Assembly: GCF_037477895.1 (NCBI RefSeq) | Contig: NZ_CP132744.1 | Coordinates: forward strand, 1,984,001-2,048,000 | DNA length: 64,000 nt | Direction of reading: 5' to 3' | From: Mycetohabitans endofungorum | GTDB taxonomy: Bacteria; Pseudomonadota; Gammaproteobacteria; Burkholderiales; Burkholderiaceae | Shown here: piece after piece, positions 20,078-30,653 of the stretch | How positions within the stretch are numbered: the stretch's first letter is position 1 | How the letters are laid out: each line of letters begins with the position of its first letter | Position numbers and translations under genes: made by a program | The notes under the pieces: generated by a model | Told to the model about the DNA's origin: nothing | What the model saw: only the letters and a program-made list of their open reading frames with translations | Database searches by the model: none

Positions 20078-21094
20078 TCAACGTAGGTTTGGCGCGGCGC
20101 CGAGCGCCAGCACACGAAGTGCCGCGCCGCCAACCGCCGCGCCGAACTTGCGGGCCACGCGATCGGTGATGCTCTCCTTGACCGTATAGTCGACAATATC
20201 CGGTGCCTTGATGACCTCGCGAGCGACATAGTCGGTACTGCCGAACCCATCGGCCAACCCGAGTTCGACGCTCTTATCGCCGGTCCAGAATAGCCCAGAA
20301 AACACGTCCGGCGTTTCCTTCAGCCGCTTACCCCGACCTTGTCGCACCGCAGTAATAAACTGCGCATGGATGTCATCGAGCATGCGCTGCGCATGCTGCT
20401 TCATTTTGTCGCTCTCGGGCGAGAACGGATCGTAGAACCCCTTGTTCTCACCGGACGTGTGCATCCGGCGCTCGATACCGAGCTTGTTCATCAGCCCGGT
20501 GACGCCGAACCCGTCCATCCGCACGCCGATCGAGCCGACGATACTGGCCTTGTCCACGTAAATCTTGTCGGCCGCCGCCGCCACGTAGTAGCCACCCGAT
20601 GCGCACATGTCCTCGACCACCACATATAGCGGCTTGGACGGATACTTGTTGCGCAAACGGCGGATCTCGGCGTTGATGATGCCGGCCTGCACCGGGCTGC
20701 CGCCTGGGCTGTTGATCCGCAGAATCACCCCGGCGGTATGCGAGTCGTCGAAGGCATTTTGCAACGCGGTATCGATGTTCTCCGCGCTCGCATTCGAGTT
20801 CGCCGCAATCTCACCGTCCAGTGAAACCAGTGCCGTATGACGTGCGGCCGAAACCGAACGTTCACCCGACAGGCTGAACACGCTCCAAGTGAGCGCGCTC
20901 AACACGGCGAGGAACGCGCCGCGAAAAAAAATCCGCCAGCGGCGCGCCGCCCGCTGCTCGCGGATGGCCGCCAGCGCGACGCGCTCAAGCGCATCGCGCT
21001 GCCAATCGTCGGGCGTACGGCCGACGGCGTCGGCCCGTCCCTGCTGGGCGGGCGTAGAGGTTCGCGGGTTGTCGTCAGTCGAATAGTCGGTCAT
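20078..21094 (-). CDS. sppA: Signal peptide peptidase, S49 family
   Basis: Membrane-anchored serine protease that degrades cleaved signal peptides. A basic N-terminal region leads to one membrane anchor (IFFRGAFLAVLSALTWSVF). The protease domain has LRINSPGGSPVQAG, the catalytic serine in VEDMCASGGYYVAAAAD, and the lysine region HTSGENKGFYDPFSPES. At 338 residues it is the short single-domain form. The ATG at 21094 overlaps the Rieske gene stop as ATGA, which decides the start over a TTG two codons upstream. Confidence 0.92.
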   Translation of the reverse strand: MTDYSTDDNPRTSTPAQQGRADAVGRTPDDWQRDALERVALAAIREQRAARRWRIFFRGAFLAVLSALTWSVFSLSGERSVSAARHTALVSLDGEIAANSNASAENIDTALQNAFDDSHTAGVILRINSPGGSPVQAGIINAEIRRLRNKYPSKPLYVVVEDMCASGGYYVAAAADKIYVDKASIVGSIGVRMDGFGVTGLMNKLGIERRMHTSGENKGFYDPFSPESDKMKQHAQRMLDDIHAQFITAVRQGRGKRLKETPDVFSGLFWTGDKSVELGLADGFGSTDYVAREVIKAPDIVDYTVKESITDRVARKFGAAVGGAALRVLALGAAPNLR

Positions 21095-21489
21095 GCGCAA
21101 TCAAGTCCTGCTTCAAGGGAAAGAGGTCGGATTTCATCGTCGGGCAACCAGAAGACGGCTGGCCCATCGGCCATGTCGCGCTCCTGAACCTGAAGCGGGC
21201 GCAGCCGACCACCACGACAGGGGCCGCCGACACAGTGCCCAGTGTCGGGCGCATAGGTTGCGCCGTGCGTGGCGCATATCAAGTATAAGCGCGATCTTTC
21301 AAAGAACTCGCCCTCGGCCCAGTCCAGCTCCATCGGCACATGCGCGCACCGGTTTAGATAGCCGTGGACCACGCCGTTATAACGGACAAAGAAAACGGTT
21401 GCCAGCACACCACCTGCCAGCGCGGCGCATCGGATGCCGCGGCCGCGTTCGGCGAGTTCGTGCGAAGCGCAAATACGAACAGGTTGCAT
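21091..21489 (-). CDS. Rieske [2Fe-2S] ferredoxin-like protein
   Basis: A small Rieske-fold protein of 132 residues. The cluster ligands are C48 and H50 in NRCAHVP and C72 and H75 in ICATHGATY, giving the standard CxH-x21-CxxH pattern, followed by GHCVGGPCRGGRL, which covers the cluster in this fold. No membrane segment is obvious, so it is likely a soluble electron carrier or oxygenase-type ferredoxin; its partner is unknown. Start chosen at MQPVRICAS; an upstream ATG at 21540 is possible. It is coupled with sppA and follows a HAD phosphatase gene, an arrangement I recognise from Burkholderia but cannot interpret functionally. Confidence 0.88.
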   Translation of the reverse strand: MQPVRICASHELAERGRGIRCAALAGGVLATVFFVRYNGVVHGYLNRCAHVPMELDWAEGEFFERSRLYLICATHGATYAPDTGHCVGGPCRGGRLRPLQVQERDMADGPAVFWLPDDEIRPLSLEAGLDCA

Positions 21490-21579
21490 GAAGTTAGCGC
21501 AATTTCTGTGAAAACCCCGGCTTGACGCGACGACGGGCATCCACTCGTGCCTCGGTCATCACCTATTCGCGCGCGCCGG

Positions 21580-22239
21580 TCATCCGTGCTCGCGCAGCCA
21601 ATCGGCCAACGACGTGACATCGGCGGCGCAAAAGCGCGGCTCCAGCTTGACCAGTTGTTCGGCTGGATGGGCGCCATAGGATACCGCCACGGCGGCGGCC
21701 CCAGCGTTGGCCGCCATCTGCAGGTCGTGCGTCGTGTCGCCAATCATCAAGGTACGCGTAGCACCTTGCCCCAATTCCCGTGTCAATTCATGCAGCATTG
21801 CCGGATGGGGCTTTGAAAACGTCTCGTCCGCGCAGCGGGTCGCATCGAACATCGTCATCAACCGGACCGAGTCCAGCGCGCGGTTCAGCCCGACTCGCGA
21901 TTTGCCGGTCGCCACCGCGAGCAGATAGCCCGCACCGCGCAATTCGTCCAACATCTCGCGCACGCCGGCGAACAACTCGATATGCGGGTCACCGCTCAGG
22001 TAATGGAACCGGTAGCGCTGCGCAAGGCGCGGATAGTCGATCGGATCGAGCGTGGGCGCGGCGGTCTGCAACGCGTCGCGCAACCCCAGCCCAATGACAT
22101 AGCTCGCCGACAACGCGTCGGGCACTGGCAAGCCGAGGTCGCGACACGCCCGCTGGATGCTACGCGTGATGTGCGCGGTTGAGTCCATCAGCGTGCCGTC
22201 CCAGTCGAACACGATCAAGTCAAACTGTTTGCGTGTCAT
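21580..22239 (-). CDS. HAD-superfamily hydrolase, phosphoglycolate-phosphatase-like
   Basis: 219-residue HAD phosphatase with the nucleophile motif FDWDGTLMDS near the N-terminus, a cap domain after it, motif II VATGKSRVG, and motif IV MIGDTTHDLQMA. The closest well-known family is Gph (phosphoglycolate phosphatase), but HAD substrates cannot be read from motifs. The gene overlaps the 3' end of rluC by 20 bases; the rluC-gph-like pairing is common in proteobacteria. Confidence 0.88.
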   Translation of the reverse strand: MTRKQFDLIVFDWDGTLMDSTAHITRSIQRACRDLGLPVPDALSASYVIGLGLRDALQTAAPTLDPIDYPRLAQRYRFHYLSGDPHIELFAGVREMLDELRGAGYLLAVATGKSRVGLNRALDSVRLMTMFDATRCADETFSKPHPAMLHELTRELGQGATRTLMIGDTTHDLQMAANAGAAAVAVSYGAHPAEQLVKLEPRFCAADVTSLADWLREHG

Positions 22240-23230
22240 CCGCGCTCAACGTATCCGTCAATTGTTGCAAAAAATTACCGCATTCGGCTGGCAGCGGCGC
22301 CTCGAACGCTAGCGGCATGCCGCTAGTCGGGTGCTTAATGCTCAGCCGCCACGCATGCAGGAACATCCGGCGCAATCCAGGCCGGGCGCCGGGACGAGCA
22401 AGATCCTTGTTCAGCGGAAAATCCCCATACTTGTCGTCACCGACGATCGGCACGCCCAGATGTGCGAGATGGACCCGAATCTGATGGGTCCGGCCGGTCT
22501 TCAGTTCCGCCTCCAACAATAAATAGTCGCCCAGGCGCCGGCGCAGGTTAAAGATCGTATGCGAGGCCAGTCCGTCGGGCTGCACGCGAACCCGCCGCTC
22601 GCCGTCGGCGGTTAAGTACTTGTGCAGCGGCGCCTTCACTGCGCGACGCACGCCCCAGTGTGCGGGCCACGCGCCCCGCGCGCACACTAGGTAGCGCTTA
22701 TCCAGCCGGCCCTCGCGGATCTGCTCGTGCAGACTGACGAGCGCAGCGCGCTTCTTGGCCAGCAACAGTACACCGGACGTTTCCCGGTCGAGCCGGTGAA
22801 CCAATTCCAGCATGCGGGCAGCAGGACGCGCGGCACGCATTTGCTCGATCACGCCAAAACTCACCCCACTGCCGCCGTGCACCGCGATGCCGGCCGGCTT
22901 GTCCAGCGCAATCAGGCACTCGTCCTCATACAACACCGGGAACGCCGCAGCCGGCGCGCTCACCGGGGAGCCAGCCGGCTGTGCCACCCGTATCGGCGGC
23001 ACGCGCACGGTATCGCCATGCTCGAGCCGGTACGAAGCGTCAACCCGGCCTTTGTTGACCCGCACTTCGCCGCTTCGCAAAATCCGATAAATATGGCTTT
23101 TTGGCACCCCTTTGCATACGCGCAGAAGAAAATTGTCGATGCGCTGGCCGGCCGACGCGTCGTCTACGTTCAGCCACGAAACACGGTCGGCAGCTGCACC
23201 ATTTTGCGATATTTTGCTTAACTCATTCAT
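22220..23230 (-). CDS. rluC: 23S rRNA pseudouridine synthase RluC
   Basis: Converts U955, U2504 and U2580 of 23S rRNA to pseudouridine (E. coli numbering). An S4-like domain is at the N-terminus (GQRIDNFLLRVCKGVPKSHI, RSGEVRVNKGRVD). The catalytic aspartate is in ELVHRLDRETSGVLLLAKK, the RluA-family signature. 336 residues. It faces the rne gene across a 714-base gap, the same divergent rluC/rne order as in E. coli, which supports RluC over RluD. Confidence 0.93.
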   Translation of the reverse strand: MNELSKISQNGAAADRVSWLNVDDASAGQRIDNFLLRVCKGVPKSHIYRILRSGEVRVNKGRVDASYRLEHGDTVRVPPIRVAQPAGSPVSAPAAAFPVLYEDECLIALDKPAGIAVHGGSGVSFGVIEQMRAARPAARMLELVHRLDRETSGVLLLAKKRAALVSLHEQIREGRLDKRYLVCARGAWPAHWGVRRAVKAPLHKYLTADGERRVRVQPDGLASHTIFNLRRRLGDYLLLEAELKTGRTHQIRVHLAHLGVPIVGDDKYGDFPLNKDLARPGARPGLRRMFLHAWRLSIKHPTSGMPLAFEAPLPAECGNFLQQLTDTLSADDTQTV

Positions 23231-23944
23231 TCTGCATATAATTTGTCAGACAGCCCGTGCGCCGGTGGCGACCCGCCCGGCAAGCGACGGGCTGTTCCGG
23301 TGCAAGCGCCCTGTGCGTTATTCTACCTTGCACCCCAGGTCGGCTGCTCGCCTGGAAGGCGAGAGCAGCAAGTTGCACGCATGTCGTTGCACGACGCAGG
23401 GATATCGCCCACAGGCGGATTCGGCATCGTCGACGGCAAGCCGGTAACGGAAATTTTGGTCATAAAGAATTTTTTGCGCCCAGCTCACGGCACGCCACGT
23501 CGGCCGACGTGACACGCACGAGCTGGACGAATTGCGAATAACACGCGCGCAGCAGTCGGATCGAGACAGCGCGCGCGAACGAGCGAGACACCCGGGCCAC
23601 GGTGCCAATGGTCCGCGCACCCGCGCAGGATCCGGTTCGCGCGCGTATTGCGTAACGGCGGCCCGCCGGCAGCAGTGCATCGTACGGTTTAATGCCGCGC
23701 GTCACGCGCTTGATGGCGCAATGCGCGGCTGCACCGCCGTGTTTTGCCGTGGTTTTGACCTATTCGCAGGTGCCCGCGGCACGCCGCGCCTTGGCTGGCG
23801 TGCGTTCCGGTCAAGGCAATTCTCCCCAGCCAGAGTTTCCCGCTCCAGCGTGCTTTTTTTTGACAAAAAGAGGCGGCGCGCCGCTGCCCGTTCCGGTTCC
23901 ATTCTGGACCGTGGCGGGACGCGCAGCCGCACTGGAGCCGTTCA
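23231..23944 (+). other. Long gene-free leader region upstream of rne
   Basis: 714 bases with no convincing gene. RNase E mRNAs in gamma-proteobacteria carry a long structured 5' leader used for autoregulation, and the size here would fit that. A T8 tract at 23854-23861 follows possible stem arms (GGCTGG and CCAGCC), and a 12-base perfect palindrome GCGGCGCGCCGC lies just after it. I could not find a good promoter. The autoregulation idea is inference from E. coli. Confidence 0.35.
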
Positions 23945-26900
23945 ATGAAACGCATGTTGTTCAACGCGACGCAGCAGGAAGAGTTGCGCGTGGCGATCGT
24001 CGATGGGCAGAAGCTGATCGACATCGATATCGAAACCGCCGGGCGCGAACAGCGTAAAGGCAATATCTACAAAGGAGTCGTCACGCGGATCGAGCCGTCG
24101 CTCGAGGCGTGCTTCGTCAACTACGGCGAAGATCGCCATGGTTTTCTGCCATTCAAGGAGGTCGCCCGACAGTATTTCAAGGATGGCGTCGACATGCGCT
24201 CTGCGCGCATCCAGGACGCGCTGCACGAAGGTCAGGAACTGATCGTCCAGGTCGAAAAGGAGGAGCGCGGCAACAAGGGTGCTGCACTGACCACGTTCAT
24301 TTCGTTGGCCGGCCGCTACCTGGTGCTGATGCCCAACAATCCGCGCGGCGGCGGCGTGTCGCGACGCATCGAGGGCGACGACCGGCAAGAATTGCGCGAA
24401 ACGATGGCGCAGCTCAAATTGCCGGACGGCATGAGCATGATCGCGCGCACCGCGGGCATCGGTCGCTCTGCCGAAGAGCTACAGTGGGACTTGAACTACC
24501 TGTTGCAATTGTGGCGTGCGATCGAAGCAGCGGCGAACGGCACGCGCGGGCCACTGCTGATCTATCTTGAATCGAGTTTAGTGATCCGCGCGATCCGGGA
24601 TTACTTCCAACCCGACATCGGCGAGATCCTGATCGATACACCGGATATCCACGATCAGGCTCGCGCGTTCATGGAAGTGGTGATGCCGGACAATCTTGGC
24701 AAGGTCAAGCGCTACCATGATGACGTGCCGTTGTTTTCCCGGTTCCAGATCGAGCACCAAATCGAGACCGCCTATTCCCGCACCGTGCCGCTGCCCTCCG
24801 GCGGCGCCGTCGTAATCGACCACACGGAAGCGTTGGTGGCCATCGACGTGAACTCGGCTCGGGCGACTAAGGGCGCCGACATCGAGGAAACAGCGCTGCG
24901 CACGAACCTGGAAGCGGCCGATGAAGTGGCGCGCCAGTTGCGGCTGCGCGACTTGGGCGGGCTGATTGTGATCGACTTCATCGACATGGAGTCGGCCAAG
25001 AGCCAGCGTGAAGTCGAGCAACGGCTCAAGGACGCGCTCAAGCACGACCGTGCCCGGGTCCAGATGGGCAAGATCTCGCGCTTCGGCCTGATGGAGCTAT
25101 CGCGTCAGCGGCTGCGTCCGGCGCTGTCCGAGGGCAGCCATGTGACCTGTCCGCGCTGCAATGGCACCGGCCACATCCGCGACACCGAATCGTCCGCGCT
25201 GCAAGTGCTGCGAATCATCCAAGAAGAAGCGATGAAGGAGAACACTGCGGCAATCCATTGCCAGGTGCCAGTCGAAGTGACCGCCTTCTTGTTGAACGAA
25301 AAACGCCAGGAAATCAATAAGATCGAATCGCGCTTCAAGGTCAACGTGGTGCTGATTCCCAATAAGCACCTTGAAACACCGCACTACAAGCTCGAGCGAC
25401 TGCGTCATGACGACGTGCGACTCGACGAGCCGCGCGCGTCGTGGCGCATGGCCGAAGAAGCGGCGCGCGAACTGGAATCGGAAACCGGCTACAGCAAGCG
25501 CGACGGCAACGCAAAGCCGAAGCAGGAAGCCGCCGTCAAGGGCATTACGCCAGACATGCCGGCGCCCATCGCCGCGCCACGCTCGGTGTCAACAGTCCAG
25601 CCGCGCACACCAGTCGCACCGGCAGCCGTGGCAAGTGGCGGATTCATCGGATGGCTCAAGCGCATCTTCAGTAGCGAGCCTTCCGCCCCGCCGGCCCAGG
25701 CCACTGGCGAAGCCACGCCGGCACGGCCGACCAGGGAACGTGCCGGCGGCGAGGCTCGTCAAGGCTCAGAACGCAACCGGCCCCATCGGCGCGGCCAGCA
25801 ATCCGGTGGCCGTGACGCGGCACCACGCGACGTCACTGCGCAATCGGGTCGTGGGCCACGTCGCGATGAACGCGATACGCGGGACGAACGCGCTGCACGC
25901 GACGAGCGGAGCGTGCGCGATACGCGAGCCCCCCGCCAGGAACGGCAAGCCGATGCCCGCGTGGAGGCAGAGCAACCAGCGCGCACCGAACGGCCGCCAC
26001 GTTTCGAGCGTACCGAGCGCGGCGAGCGCCGTGACCGCAACGAGGCAGCGCGCGGTGAACGCGCCGAACGAAGCGAACGGGCGGACCGGGGTGAGCGTGG
26101 CGGTGAACGGGCGGATCGGGGCGAACGCGGTGAACGCCACGAGCGCGTCGAGCGGCCTGACCGGGCCGACCGTGGCGAGCGCAAGCAGCTCGAGCAGCCG
26201 CCGTTCGAGTCACTACGCGACGAGCAGGTGGTCGAACAGGGCCGAGAGGCGGCGCCGAGTGCCGGCGCGGCACCGGAAACCGATCTCCGTGAGGGCGAGG
26301 AGCGGCGCCGCCGTCGGCGCGGACGCCGCGGCGGTCGCCGCGAACGCGACGAGGACGGCATCAACCTGACTCATGCCGCAGACGTGGCCGAAGGAGAAGG
26401 CGAAGCGGATGCCACTGCACCGAACGCCGCGGCTAGCGCCCCCACCGCGATGACAGATGACGCAGTGTCGGCTCGCGAGCACGTGCCAGTGCCAAGATCA
26501 GAAGCGGCGGTCGAACACGCCGCGGCCCGATCCCCTGCGTCGCGGGAAGCCAACGAAGCTGGCGGACACCGGGCAACGGTGCAGGTGCCTGTAGCCACGC
26601 CTGTGCAACCAGCTGCGGTCGCGGCGCAGCCGCAGCCGCGGGTTGTCGAGCCGGCGCATGATTCAGGTGCAGGCTCCAGCATCAGCGGCGAGGTTACTCG
26701 GCAGCAAACGCCTCTTCCTCAGCCGTCGGTGACGTCAACGGTGGTGACCACCGCCACGACAGCGGATCCGCTCGAATCAGCGCCGGCGCAACGCGACGAG
26801 CCGGTTTCGGTACGAGGTGATGAGCCGGCACCGGTAAGCCCGCAGAAGGCAGACGAGCCGGTATCGGCGATGCCGGCGCACGCCCACGCGTCGGCTGCGT

Positions 26901-27280
26901 TAGTTCAGGTCCCGGCCGCGCAATCGGACGATACGGTAACCGGCCGCGCCGAAGCGGGCCATAGGCAAGCCGTCGTCAGCAACACGCCGGCGGGCGCGCA
27001 CGAAGCGCCGTCCCAACCGCGCAATGCCGACGAATCGGCCCCGGTCGCCACCCGCGCCCCAATGGCTCCATCGGCAGGCGCGTTATCAATCGACACGCTG
27101 GCGCCAATCCTAGAGTCCGCTGGACTGGTGTGGGTCAACACCGATGCCAACAAGCTGCGCGCGGCGCAGCAAGCCGCGCAAGCTGCCCAGGAACCGTTGC
27201 GCATCGGCCGTGAACGCAAGCCGTTGCCCCCGCCGTCCACGGAACCGATGCAGCAGGTCGAGACCCGACACGAGGTGTAA
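23945..27280 (+). CDS. rne: Ribonuclease E
   Basis: Essential endoribonuclease and degradosome scaffold for mRNA decay and rRNA/tRNA processing. The catalytic half has an S1 domain ([24 protein letters not shown] split over residues about 38-62), the DNase-I-like active site with D301 ([13 protein letters not shown]) and D344 (VIDFIDME), equivalent to E. coli D303 and D346, and the zinc-link cysteines C402 and C405 (CPRCNGTG). After residue 520 the sequence becomes low-complexity: an Arg/Glu/Asp-rich block at about 560-850, then Ala/Pro/Val-rich sequence, and a conserved C-terminal tip ([17 protein letters not shown]). TGGAG precedes the ATG. 1111 residues, long but normal for Burkholderia. 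Confidence 0.97.
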   Translation: MKRMLFNATQQEELRVAIVDGQKLIDIDIETAGREQRKGNIYKGVVTRIEPSLEACFVNYGEDRHGFLPFKEVARQYFKDGVDMRSARIQDALHEGQELIVQVEKEERGNKGAALTTFISLAGRYLVLMPNNPRGGGVSRRIEGDDRQELRETMAQLKLPDGMSMIARTAGIGRSAEELQWDLNYLLQLWRAIEAAANGTRGPLLIYLESSLVIRAIRDYFQPDIGEILIDTPDIHDQARAFMEVVMPDNLGKVKRYHDDVPLFSRFQIEHQIETAYSRTVPLPSGGAVVIDHTEALVAIDVNSARATKGADIEETALRTNLEAADEVARQLRLRDLGGLIVIDFIDMESAKSQREVEQRLKDALKHDRARVQMGKISRFGLMELSRQRLRPALSEGSHVTCPRCNGTGHIRDTESSALQVLRIIQEEAMKENTAAIHCQVPVEVTAFLLNEKRQEINKIESRFKVNVVLIPNKHLETPHYKLERLRHDDVRLDEPRASWRMAEEAARELESETGYSKRDGNAKPKQEAAVKGITPDMPAPIAAPRSVSTVQPRTPVAPAAVASGGFIGWLKRIFSSEPSAPPAQATGEATPARPTRERAGGEARQGSERNRPHRRGQQSGGRDAAPRDVTAQSGRGPRRDERDTRDERAARDERSVRDTRAPRQERQADARVEAEQPARTERPPRFERTERGERRDRNEAARGERAERSERADRGERGGERADRGERGERHERVERPDRADRGERKQLEQPPFESLRDEQVVEQGREAAPSAGAAPETDLREGEERRRRRRGRRGGRRERDEDGINLTHAADVAEGEGEADATAPNAAASAPTAMTDDAVSAREHVPVPRSEAAVEHAAARSPASREANEAGGHRATVQVPVATPVQPAAVAAQPQPRVVEPAHDSGAGSSISGEVTRQQTPLPQPSVTSTVVTTATTADPLESAPAQRDEPVSVRGDEPAPVSPQKADEPVSAMPAHAHASAALVQVPAAQSDDTVTGRAEAGHRQAVVSNTPAGAHEAPSQPRNADESAPVATRAPMAPSAGALSIDTLAPILESAGLVWVNTDANKLRAAQQAAQAAQEPLRIGRERKPLPPPSTEPMQQVETRHEV
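26075..26131 (+). repeat. Imperfect 27-30 bp tandem duplication inside rne
   Basis: Two adjacent near-identical units (from 26075 and from 26105) encode [13 protein letters not shown] peptides in the charged tail of RNase E. They differ by a few bases and three-base steps, as expected from replication slippage. The surrounding codons are dominated by CGN, GAR and GGY. Confidence 0.6.
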
Positions 27281-27333
27281 CCGGACGGGCACGTCGCACC
27301 CGTCGTGCGCCGCTTTGCGGCTCATAATCGATG

Positions 27334-27358
27334 GCCCTCGCCTCGGCGAGGGCTTTTT
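27334..27358 (+). terminator. Intrinsic terminator of rne
   Basis: Perfect stem (arms 27334-27341 and 27346-27353, loop CTCG) followed by five T residues, 54 bases after the rne stop. A textbook rho-independent terminator on the plus strand. Confidence 0.9.
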
Positions 27359-27506
27359 ATTGGCCTTTCCCGGTTATCCGGCGAGCTCGCTACTCGCCGT
27401 GCCGCCGATCATCGCAACCGCGATATAGGACAACATTGCACCGCAGCAACGCCGTACTCGGCGCATTCGGATAAAATCTTTAGCTGAACTGGCCTGTGCG
27501 GCAACC

Positions 27507-28598
27507 ATGAATCGACGTGTCATCCCGCTGAACGAACTGAGCGCCGTCCCGGCGTTCTCGAGCGCCCCTGGAGCGCCGCGCGGGTATGTCGTCGACCGGC
27601 TCGCCCGCCCGCTGCGCGACTTGCGTATCTCAGTCACCGACCGCTGCAATTTTCGCTGCACGTACTGCATGCCGCGAACCGTTTTTGGCCGCGACTACCC
27701 CTTTCTGCCACACAACGCGCTGCTGACCTTTGAGGAAATTGAGCGCGTGGCACGGCTGTTCGTCGCACAGGGAATCGAGAAGATCCGCCTAACCGGCGGC
27801 GAACCGTTGTTGCGCAAGCACCTTGAACACCTGGTCGAACGCCTTGCTGCGTTGCGCACGTCCGATGCACGGGGACTCGATCTGACGCTGACGACGAACG
27901 GCGCACTGCTCGCCCGCAAAGCGCGTGCGCTGAAAGACGCTGGACTCACGCGCGTGACAGTCAGCCTCGACGCACTGGACGATACCTTGTTTAAACGCAT
28001 GAACGATGCCGATTTCCCGGTCTCGAGTGTGCTGGACGGGATCGAGGCCGCGCACGCGGCAGGCCTTGGCCCAGTGAAGATCAACATGGTCGTCAAGCGC
28101 GGCACCAACGACAGCGAAATCGTGCCGATGGCCCGACATTTTCGCGGATCCGGCGCCGTATTGCGCTTCATTGAATACATGGACGTGGGCTGCTCCAATG
28201 GATGGAATATGGCCGAAGTGCTGCCGTCCGCCGACGTCATCGATCGAATCAATGCGCATTGGCCGCTTGTGCCCCTGGACGCGCATTATCCGGGCGAGAC
28301 CGCGCAACGCTGGCGATACGCGGACGGCGCCGGAGAGATCGGCGTGATTTCCAGTGTCACGCGTGCATTCTGCTCCAGTTGCACGCGCATACGGCTGTCC
28401 ACTGAAGGCAAGGCGTATTTATGCCTGTTCGCCAGCGCGGGCCACGATCTACGCGCGCTGTTGCGCGGCGGTGTCACCGATGAGCAGATCTCCGATGCGA
28501 TCGCGCGACTGTGGCAAGCTCGCGAGGACCGCTATTCTCAGCTGCGGGGGCAAGCCGCTGGCGGCCCGCGCGTCGAAATGTCATACATCGGCGGCTAG
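27507..28598 (+). CDS. moaA: GTP 3',8-cyclase MoaA (molybdenum cofactor)
   Basis: Radical SAM enzyme that rearranges GTP in the first step of molybdopterin synthesis. The SAM cluster ligands are C47, C51 and C54 ([13 protein letters not shown]). The second, GTP-binding cluster is carried by [19 protein letters not shown] near the C-terminus, and the chain ends in Gly-Gly as required for activity in Moa[11 protein letters not shown] is the SAM-contact motif. First of three Moco genes transcribed together, with mobA 24 bases downstream. Confidence 0.96.
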   Translation: MNRRVIPLNELSAVPAFSSAPGAPRGYVVDRLARPLRDLRISVTDRCNFRCTYCMPRTVFGRDYPFLPHNALLTFEEIERVARLFVAQGIEKIRLTGGEPLLRKHLEHLVERLAALRTSDARGLDLTLTTNGALLARKARALKDAGLTRVTVSLDALDDTLFKRMNDADFPVSSVLDGIEAAHAAGLGPVKINMVVKRGTNDSEIVPMARHFRGSGAVLRFIEYMDVGCSNGWNMAEVLPSADVIDRINAHWPLVPLDAHYPGETAQRWRYADGAGEIGVISSVTRAFCSSCTRIRLSTEGKAYLCLFASAGHDLRALLRGGVTDEQISDAIARLWQAREDRYSQLRGQAAGGPRVEMSYIGG

Positions 28599-28622
28599 AC
28601 CGATGCACAGCACGATCCGCAC

Positions 28623-29300
28623 GTGATTTCGCGCGCCAGCACCATCGGGCTGATTCTCGCCGGCGGCCGCGGCGCACGGATGGGTGGACGAGACAAGGGG
28701 CTACAACTGCTGCATGGGCGCCCGCTCGTCGAGCATGTCGCACAGCGCTTGCGGCCACAGGTGTCGCGCCTGCTAATCAGCGCCAATCGCCATGTTGATC
28801 AGTATGCTCGATTTGCCGATCAGGTGCTAACGGACACCACGCCCGATTTCCCCGGCCCGTTGGCCGGCATTCTCGAAGGGCTATATGCGCTCGACAGCCA
28901 AGCGCTGATGCACGGCGCGCTACTGGTCGCGCCATGCGATTCTCCGTTCGTGCCGTTGAACCTGGCTCAGCGCCTTGCCCAGGCGCTGGAAGTCACGCAC
29001 GCACCGATTGCCTATGCCTGCACCGCATCGCCCGATGCCACTGCGCCGGGCACGCCCGCCACGCCTTTATCGTCGGCCGACACGCCGGCAGCCGGGCGTG
29101 CTCATTTCGTATTCGCGCTACTGCGCACCGGGCTGGCAGGCGATCTGGCGACGCAGTTGGCCCAAGGCGAGCGCCGGGTGCGCACGTGGTACGCACGCCA
29201 CATGGCGGTACAAGTGCCGTTCGCCGACGAGCACGCGTTTTACAATGTCAACTCGCTGCAAGAATTATACAAACTCGAGCGGCCGGACACCGGGCGATGA
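28623..29300 (+). CDS. mobA: Molybdenum cofactor guanylyltransferase MobA
   Basis: Transfers GMP to Mo-molybdopterin to form the bis-MGD cofactor. The nucleotidyltransferase motif is LILAGGRGARMGGRDKGLQ, followed by PLVEHVAQRL and the Mg-binding VAPCDSPFVP. It starts with GTG at 28623. A segment near residues 137-158 rich in Ala, Thr and Pro (SPDATAPGTPATPLSSADTP) is longer than in E. coli MobA and looks like an inserted flexible loop. Lies between moaA and moeA. Confidence 0.92.
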   Translation: MISRASTIGLILAGGRGARMGGRDKGLQLLHGRPLVEHVAQRLRPQVSRLLISANRHVDQYARFADQVLTDTTPDFPGPLAGILEGLYALDSQALMHGALLVAPCDSPFVPLNLAQRLAQALEVTHAPIAYACTASPDATAPGTPATPLSSADTPAAGRAHFVFALLRTGLAGDLATQLAQGERRVRTWYARHMAVQVPFADEHAFYNVNSLQELYKLERPDTGR

Positions 29301-29357
29301 GCGTGCCCGGCATCCTTTGCCCGGTTGCGCCCGCCCCATTTTCGCCGTCCCCGTGCC

Positions 29358-30653
29358 ATGACCTCGCTGCAAACCATCGCAAGCTGTATCGCCGACTATG
29401 ATCCAAACGCACTGCCGGTAAATGCCGCCCGGGCTATTGTGGCCCAGTGGGCAACGCCGGTGGCCACCATTGAGCGACTCGCATTGCGTGACGCACTGGA
29501 CCGCGTGCTGGCTGACGACGTGGTGTCGCCGCTAGACGTGCCAGCACACGACAACTCCGCCATGGACGGCTATGCGTTCGACGGCGCCGCCCTCGAGCGC
29601 GGCGGCACGATCCGGTTGCGCGTGGCGGGCACGGCGCTGGCCGGACGCGCATACGATGCGCGGGTACGCAGCGGCGATTGCATCCGCGTGATGACCGGTG
29701 CGATATTGCCGGCCGGCTGCGATACCGTAGTCCCGCAGGAGCAGGTTGCAATCAACGGCAACGGCTCGATCCAATTCTCGGCCGCCGCGCTGGCCCGCGG
29801 CGCCCACTGCCGACGCGCCGGCGAAGACCTGCGCAGCGGACATGCGGCCCTATTGGCTGGACGTGTGCTGCGCGCGTCCGATCTGGGCCTGCTCGCCTCC
29901 GTCGGGCTCGGCGAAGTACCGGTCCGGCGCCGCCTGCGTGCCGCCTTCTTTTCGACCGGCGACGAATTGCGTTCGCTGGGACAACCGCTTGCGCCGGGAT
30001 GCGTATACGACAGCAATCGCTATACGCTGTACGGGATGCTGCGCCGCCTGAATGTGGAGGCGATCGATCTCGGCGTGGTGCCCGATGACCGGCACGCGCT
30101 GGAAGCCGCGCTGCGCAACGCGGCGGCGTCAGCGGACGTCGTACTCAGTTCCGGTGGCGTATCGGTCGGTGATGCGGACTACACGCGTGAACTGATGGGT
30201 CGGCTGGGCGACGTCGCATTCTGGAGTATCGCGATGCGACCGGGACGCCCGTTCGCGTTTGGCCGCATTTGGTCAGGCAAACGTGTGGGCGAAGGCCACG
30301 ATGCGCTCTACTTCGGCTTGCCGGGCAACCCGGTTGCCACGATGGTCGCCTTCTATCAGATCGTGCGCGACGCACTGATCTCGATGACCGGTGCACTGCC
30401 CCGGCCCGTGCCGCTGATCACGGCGAGCGCGCTGGACCCGATCAGCAAACGCCCCGGACGGACCGAATATCAACGAGGCATTGCGCGCCGGCGCGACGAC
30501 GGGCGCTGGGAAGTCGCGCTGACCGGCGCGCAGGGCTCCGGTATCCTACGCTCGATGAGCGATGCCAATTGTTTCGTTATTTTGGATCATCAACGAGGGC
30601 CGGTGGCCGTGGGCGACACGGTCGATATCATGCCTTTTGACGGACTGATCTAA
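29358..30653 (+). CDS. moeA: Molybdopterin molybdenumtransferase MoeA
   Basis: Inserts molybdate into adenylated molybdopterin. Conserved segments are DVPAHDNSAMDGYAFD, VMTGAILPAGCDTVVPQE, FFSTGDELRSLG, SSGGVSVGDADYTRELM and FGLPGNPVATMVAF, all MoeA landmarks. The ATG at 29358 was chosen because homology starts with TSLQTIASCIADYDP; an upstream codon at 29325 is open but unconserved. The last heptapeptide, PFDGLI plus stop, is the first unit of a tandem repeat that continues beyond the gene. Confidence 0.95.
   Translation: MTSLQTIASCIADYDPNALPVNAARAIVAQWATPVATIERLALRDALDRVLADDVVSPLDVPAHDNSAMDGYAFDGAALERGGTIRLRVAGTALAGRAYDARVRSGDCIRVMTGAILPAGCDTVVPQEQVAINGNGSIQFSAAALARGAHCRRAGEDLRSGHAALLAGRVLRASDLGLLASVGLGEVPVRRRLRAAFFSTGDELRSLGQPLAPGCVYDSNRYTLYGMLRRLNVEAIDLGVVPDDRHALEAALRNAAASADVVLSSGGVSVGDADYTRELMGRLGDVAFWSIAMRPGRPFAFGRIWSGKRVGEGHDALYFGLPGNPVATMVAFYQIVRDALISMTGALPRPVPLITASALDPISKRPGRTEYQRGIARRRDDGRWEVALTGAQGSGILRSMSDANCFVILDHQRGPVAVGDTVDIMPFDGLI

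Noticed and set aside
25371..26369. 332-codon frame within rne and a 201-codon Ser/Arg frame opposite it
   Set aside because: Both mirror the repetitive rne tail in other frames. Composition follows from the repeat, not from a gene.
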